A stretch of DNA of 64,000 bases from Mycolicibacterium vulneris. GTDB lineage: Bacteria > Actinomycetota > Actinomycetes > Mycobacteriales > Mycobacteriaceae. A model generated the notes under the pieces. The model was given only the letters and a program-made list of their open reading frames with translations. It made no database searches and was not told where the DNA came from. Location: positions 62,001 through 126,000 of the forward strand of contig NZ_NCXM01000010.1 of assembly GCF_002104765.1 (NCBI RefSeq), written 5' to 3'. Position numbers and translations under genes: made by a program. Shown in pieces: positions 62,368 through 64,000 of the stretch. Position 1 is the stretch's first letter. Every line of letters begins with the position of its first letter.

Positions 62368-62433
62368 CTGTAATGCCAGTCACGTTAAGGGCACCCAACG
62401 CTATTGTCAAATAGTCGGCGTCACCGTAAGCTG
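62368..62433. promoter_or_regulatory. Divergent promoter element, copy B
   Basis: Minus strand, towards the monooxygenase gene: -35 TTGACA (62410-62405), 17-nt spacer, -10 TAACGT (62387-62382). Plus strand, towards the dioxygenase gene: -35 TTGTCA (62404-62409), 17-nt spacer, -10 TAAGCT (62427-62432). The CTATTGTCAAATAG dyad at 62401-62414 spans both -35 boxes. It matches copy A at 52738-52803 over 66 ungapped bases. Confidence 0.75.
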
Positions 62434-62506
62434 AGACCTGCCGGCTGGTGGCAACACCGAATAAATCAGCCGCGTTGCGACATCAACCCGACATCAGGAG
62501 GCAGCG

Positions 62507-63475
62507 TTGTCACCGATCGGCATCGAGCGTGTCAACTACATCGCACTGAACGCTAAAAACCCGGAAACGGCCGCGGCATTCGCGGCTGAAAGGATGGGAT
62601 TCTCGCTCGTCCACGCCGATCCCGACGGTACTCACTATCTCAGTGCGCACGGTGTCGATCGATACTCCCTGGTCTACAAACCCGGCGACGATCACGGGCT
62701 ACACCACGTGAGTTATCTGGTGCACGATGCCAAGACACTCGACGCCGCGGTCAGCCGCTTGGAGGCAGCGGGCGCCAAGGTATCCAAACTTGAATCGGCC
62801 GGGTGGGAGGGAGCGCCCGCGGTCAGGGTTTTGACGCCGGCCGGTCACTGTCTCGAGTTGACGACAGGCGTGAGCACTGCAATTCCGGTTGCCCATCTCA
62901 TCGAGGCACCTGAGACCGGCGGCCCCGAACCAGTTGTCGCCGATCATCTCGGACTTGGAGCCGCCGATTTCGAGGCCGAGGAAGCCTTCATGCTCGACAC
63001 GCTCGGTCAGCTGTACTCCAGCCGCATCATGGGCCCTGGCGGAGTACAGGTGATGGGTTTCATGCGGTCCCCTGGCCGCTACCTTTATCACGATGTGGTC
63101 TTGGTGAGGACACCGGACACTGCGCTGCACCATTTGCAGTTCAGCATGAAGAATGTCGATTCCTTTTACGCCACCGCAGAAGCTCTGCAAGCCAACGACG
63201 TACGCATCGAATGGGGCCCGTTGCGGCACGGTCCAGGACACAACATCGCTCTCTACTTCCGCGACGCCGAGGGCTACTGGTTCGAATACTCGGTGGAAGA
63301 GGAGATCATCCTCCACGACCCGACCTACGTGCCGCGCACCTGGACTGTCGCCGATTCGCACGCCGTCGATGAATGGAACACCGGCGCACCCCCGGCCGAG
63401 CTGATGGGACCGCCCCCACCCGATGCGTTGCTGGGAGCGGATCTCAACGAGACCTTTGCAGTCACCGACAGCTGA
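62507..63475 (+). CDS. Extradiol ring-cleavage dioxygenase (VOC family)
   Basis: 322 aa, two VOC modules. The Fe(II) ligands of type I extradiol enzymes are at expected positions: H147 (VVADHLGLG), H209 (ALHHLQFS) and E260 (YWFEYSVEEE). The enzyme would open a catechol ring at the meta position. TTG start at 62507 with AGGAGG five bases upstream; no better start exists. With the divergent flavin hydroxylase this gives a hydroxylate-then-cleave pair like HsaA/HsaC. Confidence 0.88.
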   Translation: MSPIGIERVNYIALNAKNPETAAAFAAERMGFSLVHADPDGTHYLSAHGVDRYSLVYKPGDDHGLHHVSYLVHDAKTLDAAVSRLEAAGAKVSKLESAGWEGAPAVRVLTPAGHCLELTTGVSTAIPVAHLIEAPETGGPEPVVADHLGLGAADFEAEEAFMLDTLGQLYSSRIMGPGGVQVMGFMRSPGRYLYHDVVLVRTPDTALHHLQFSMKNVDSFYATAEALQANDVRIEWGPLRHGPGHNIALYFRDAEGYWFEYSVEEEIILHDPTYVPRTWTVADSHAVDEWNTGAPPAELMGPPPPDALLGADLNETFAVTDS

Positions 63476-63523
63476 TACCGGAGCGGCGGGTCTTCGTCGT
63501 GGTCTTGATCAGAGGAGTTTCAC

Positions 63524-64000
63524 ATGAGTGCGCTCACCGTGGGTTTCATCGGCGTGGGTCGGCTGGGCTTACCCTTGGCAAAGGGGTTGCTTGACAACGG
63601 GTTTCGTGTCATCTCCACCAAGCGCGGCCGATCCGAGGAATTGATTGCCGCCGGCGGCGCTGTTGCAGGGGACGGCTCGCCCCGCGACGTGGCCGAAGCC
63701 GCCGACGTCATCGTGACCTGCATGCCGTCCGCAGCGGCGTTTCAGGACGTCATCGACGGCCCAGACGGAATTCTTCGCGCCAGCGCGGTCCCAACCGTCA
63801 TCGAGTGCAGCACCCTGCCCTTGGATGTCAAGCAAGGCACACGAAAGCTATTGATCGACAGGCATTCTCAATTTATCGATGCACCAGTGAGCGGTACGCC
63901 ACCGATGGTGGCTATGAAGATCGCGATGATCTATGCCAGCGGCGACCGGGACGCGTACCTCACTTACGAAGCGGTACTGCAGGCCATGTGCCCTAAAGTC
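63524..64000 (+). CDS. NAD(P)-dependent 3-hydroxyisobutyrate-dehydrogenase-like protein (N-terminal part)
   Basis: 159 codons to the window edge with no stop. The cofactor motif GFIGVGRLGLPLAKGLLDNG lies at the start and the substrate-binding DAPVSGTPP motif near residue 125, both diagnostic of the beta-hydroxyacid dehydrogenase family. AGAGGAG is seven bases before the ATG. It lies 48 bp after the dioxygenase gene and probably belongs to the same transcript; it would oxidise a hydroxyacid downstream of ring cleavage. Confidence 0.88.
   Translation, partial: MSALTVGFIGVGRLGLPLAKGLLDNGFRVISTKRGRSEELIAAGGAVAGDGSPRDVAEAADVIVTCMPSAAAFQDVIDGPDGILRASAVPTVIECSTLPLDVKQGTRKLLIDRHSQFIDAPVSGTPPMVAMKIAMIYASGDRDAYLTYEAVLQAMCPKV

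Noticed and set aside
1..64000. KstR or KstR2 operators
   Set aside because: No convincing match to the palindromic consensus patterns I know was found in the main intergenic regions, despite the steroid-like gene content.
1..64000. Insertion sequences, phage genes, tRNA genes or CRISPR
   Set aside because: No transposase, integrase, cloverleaf or regularly spaced repeat was seen; the only direct repeats are the 9-bp tandem near 53.04 kb and the paired promoter elements.

Overview
The window is high-GC actinobacterial DNA, almost certainly from Mycobacteriaceae. It carries a complete mce lipid-import operon (two YrbE permeases, MceA to MceF, a Mam-type protein), an Mkl/MceG-type ATPase, a GxGRSH-type (mycofactocin-coupled) short-chain dehydrogenase, FprB, 3Fe-4S ferredoxins with cytochromes P450, and frequent GTG/TTG starts with ATGA or GTGA stop/start overlaps. 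I see no rRNA, tRNA, CRISPR array or transposase. The content is that of a lipid, steroid/terpenoid or aromatic catabolic island with its own importer.

Layout. 1-5.4 kb: C-terminus of a LuxC-like acyl-CoA reductase, an APH-fold kinase, an SDR, a crotonase, a nitronate-monooxygenase-like flavoprotein and an epimerase. 5.6-9.3 kb: SRPBCC protein, SDR, a decayed FAD oxidoreductase, TetR, mycofactocin-type SDR. 9.4-13.9 kb: P450, homogentisate-dioxygenase-like cupin, MarR regulator, alpha-methylacyl-CoA racemase-like CoA transferase, ferredoxin. 13.9-23.8 kb: an aldehyde dehydrogenase, then a tight minus-strand set of SCP2 protein, acyl-CoA ligase, P450, SDR, aldehyde dehydrogenase, ferredoxin, FprB and hot-dog hydratase, which is a P450 system with its own electron chain. 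23.9-29.9 kb: MceG, kinase-like protein, CrtI-like oxidoreductase, lipocalin-like protein, TetR.

30.0-40.1 kb holds a long overlapping minus-strand operon: two coupled tiny ORFs, three crotonases, a CoA ligase, a Rieske oxygenase (alpha and beta), an 84-aa protein, a thiolase, an HMG-CoA-synthase-like/DUF35 fusion and a second thiolase. 41.0-52.3 kb is the mce operon with five accessory genes, four of them predicted secreted. 52.3-53.8 kb is a gene-poor stretch with its promoter region and a broken FAD gene. 53.8-57.6 kb: YciI-like protein, an E2-like acyltransferase lacking a visible subunit-binding domain, TetR, ChrB-like domain. 57.6-64 kb: aromatic-type genes (aryl-CoA ligase, hydrolase, thioesterase, flavin monooxygenase, extradiol dioxygenase) and the start of a beta-hydroxyacid dehydrogenase.

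The parts fit a scheme of import (Mce plus MceG), activation (ligases), oxidation (P450s, Rieske oxygenase, flavin monooxygenase/extradiol dioxygenase) and beta-oxidation-type shortening (crotonases, hydratase, thiolases). The substrate is not known. The strongest observation not explained by gene calls is a 66-bp divergent-promoter element present twice, upstream of the mce operon and between the flavin monooxygenase and extradiol dioxygenase genes. It has identical -35/-10 geometry on both strands at both sites, which suggests that import and ring cleavage are controlled together.
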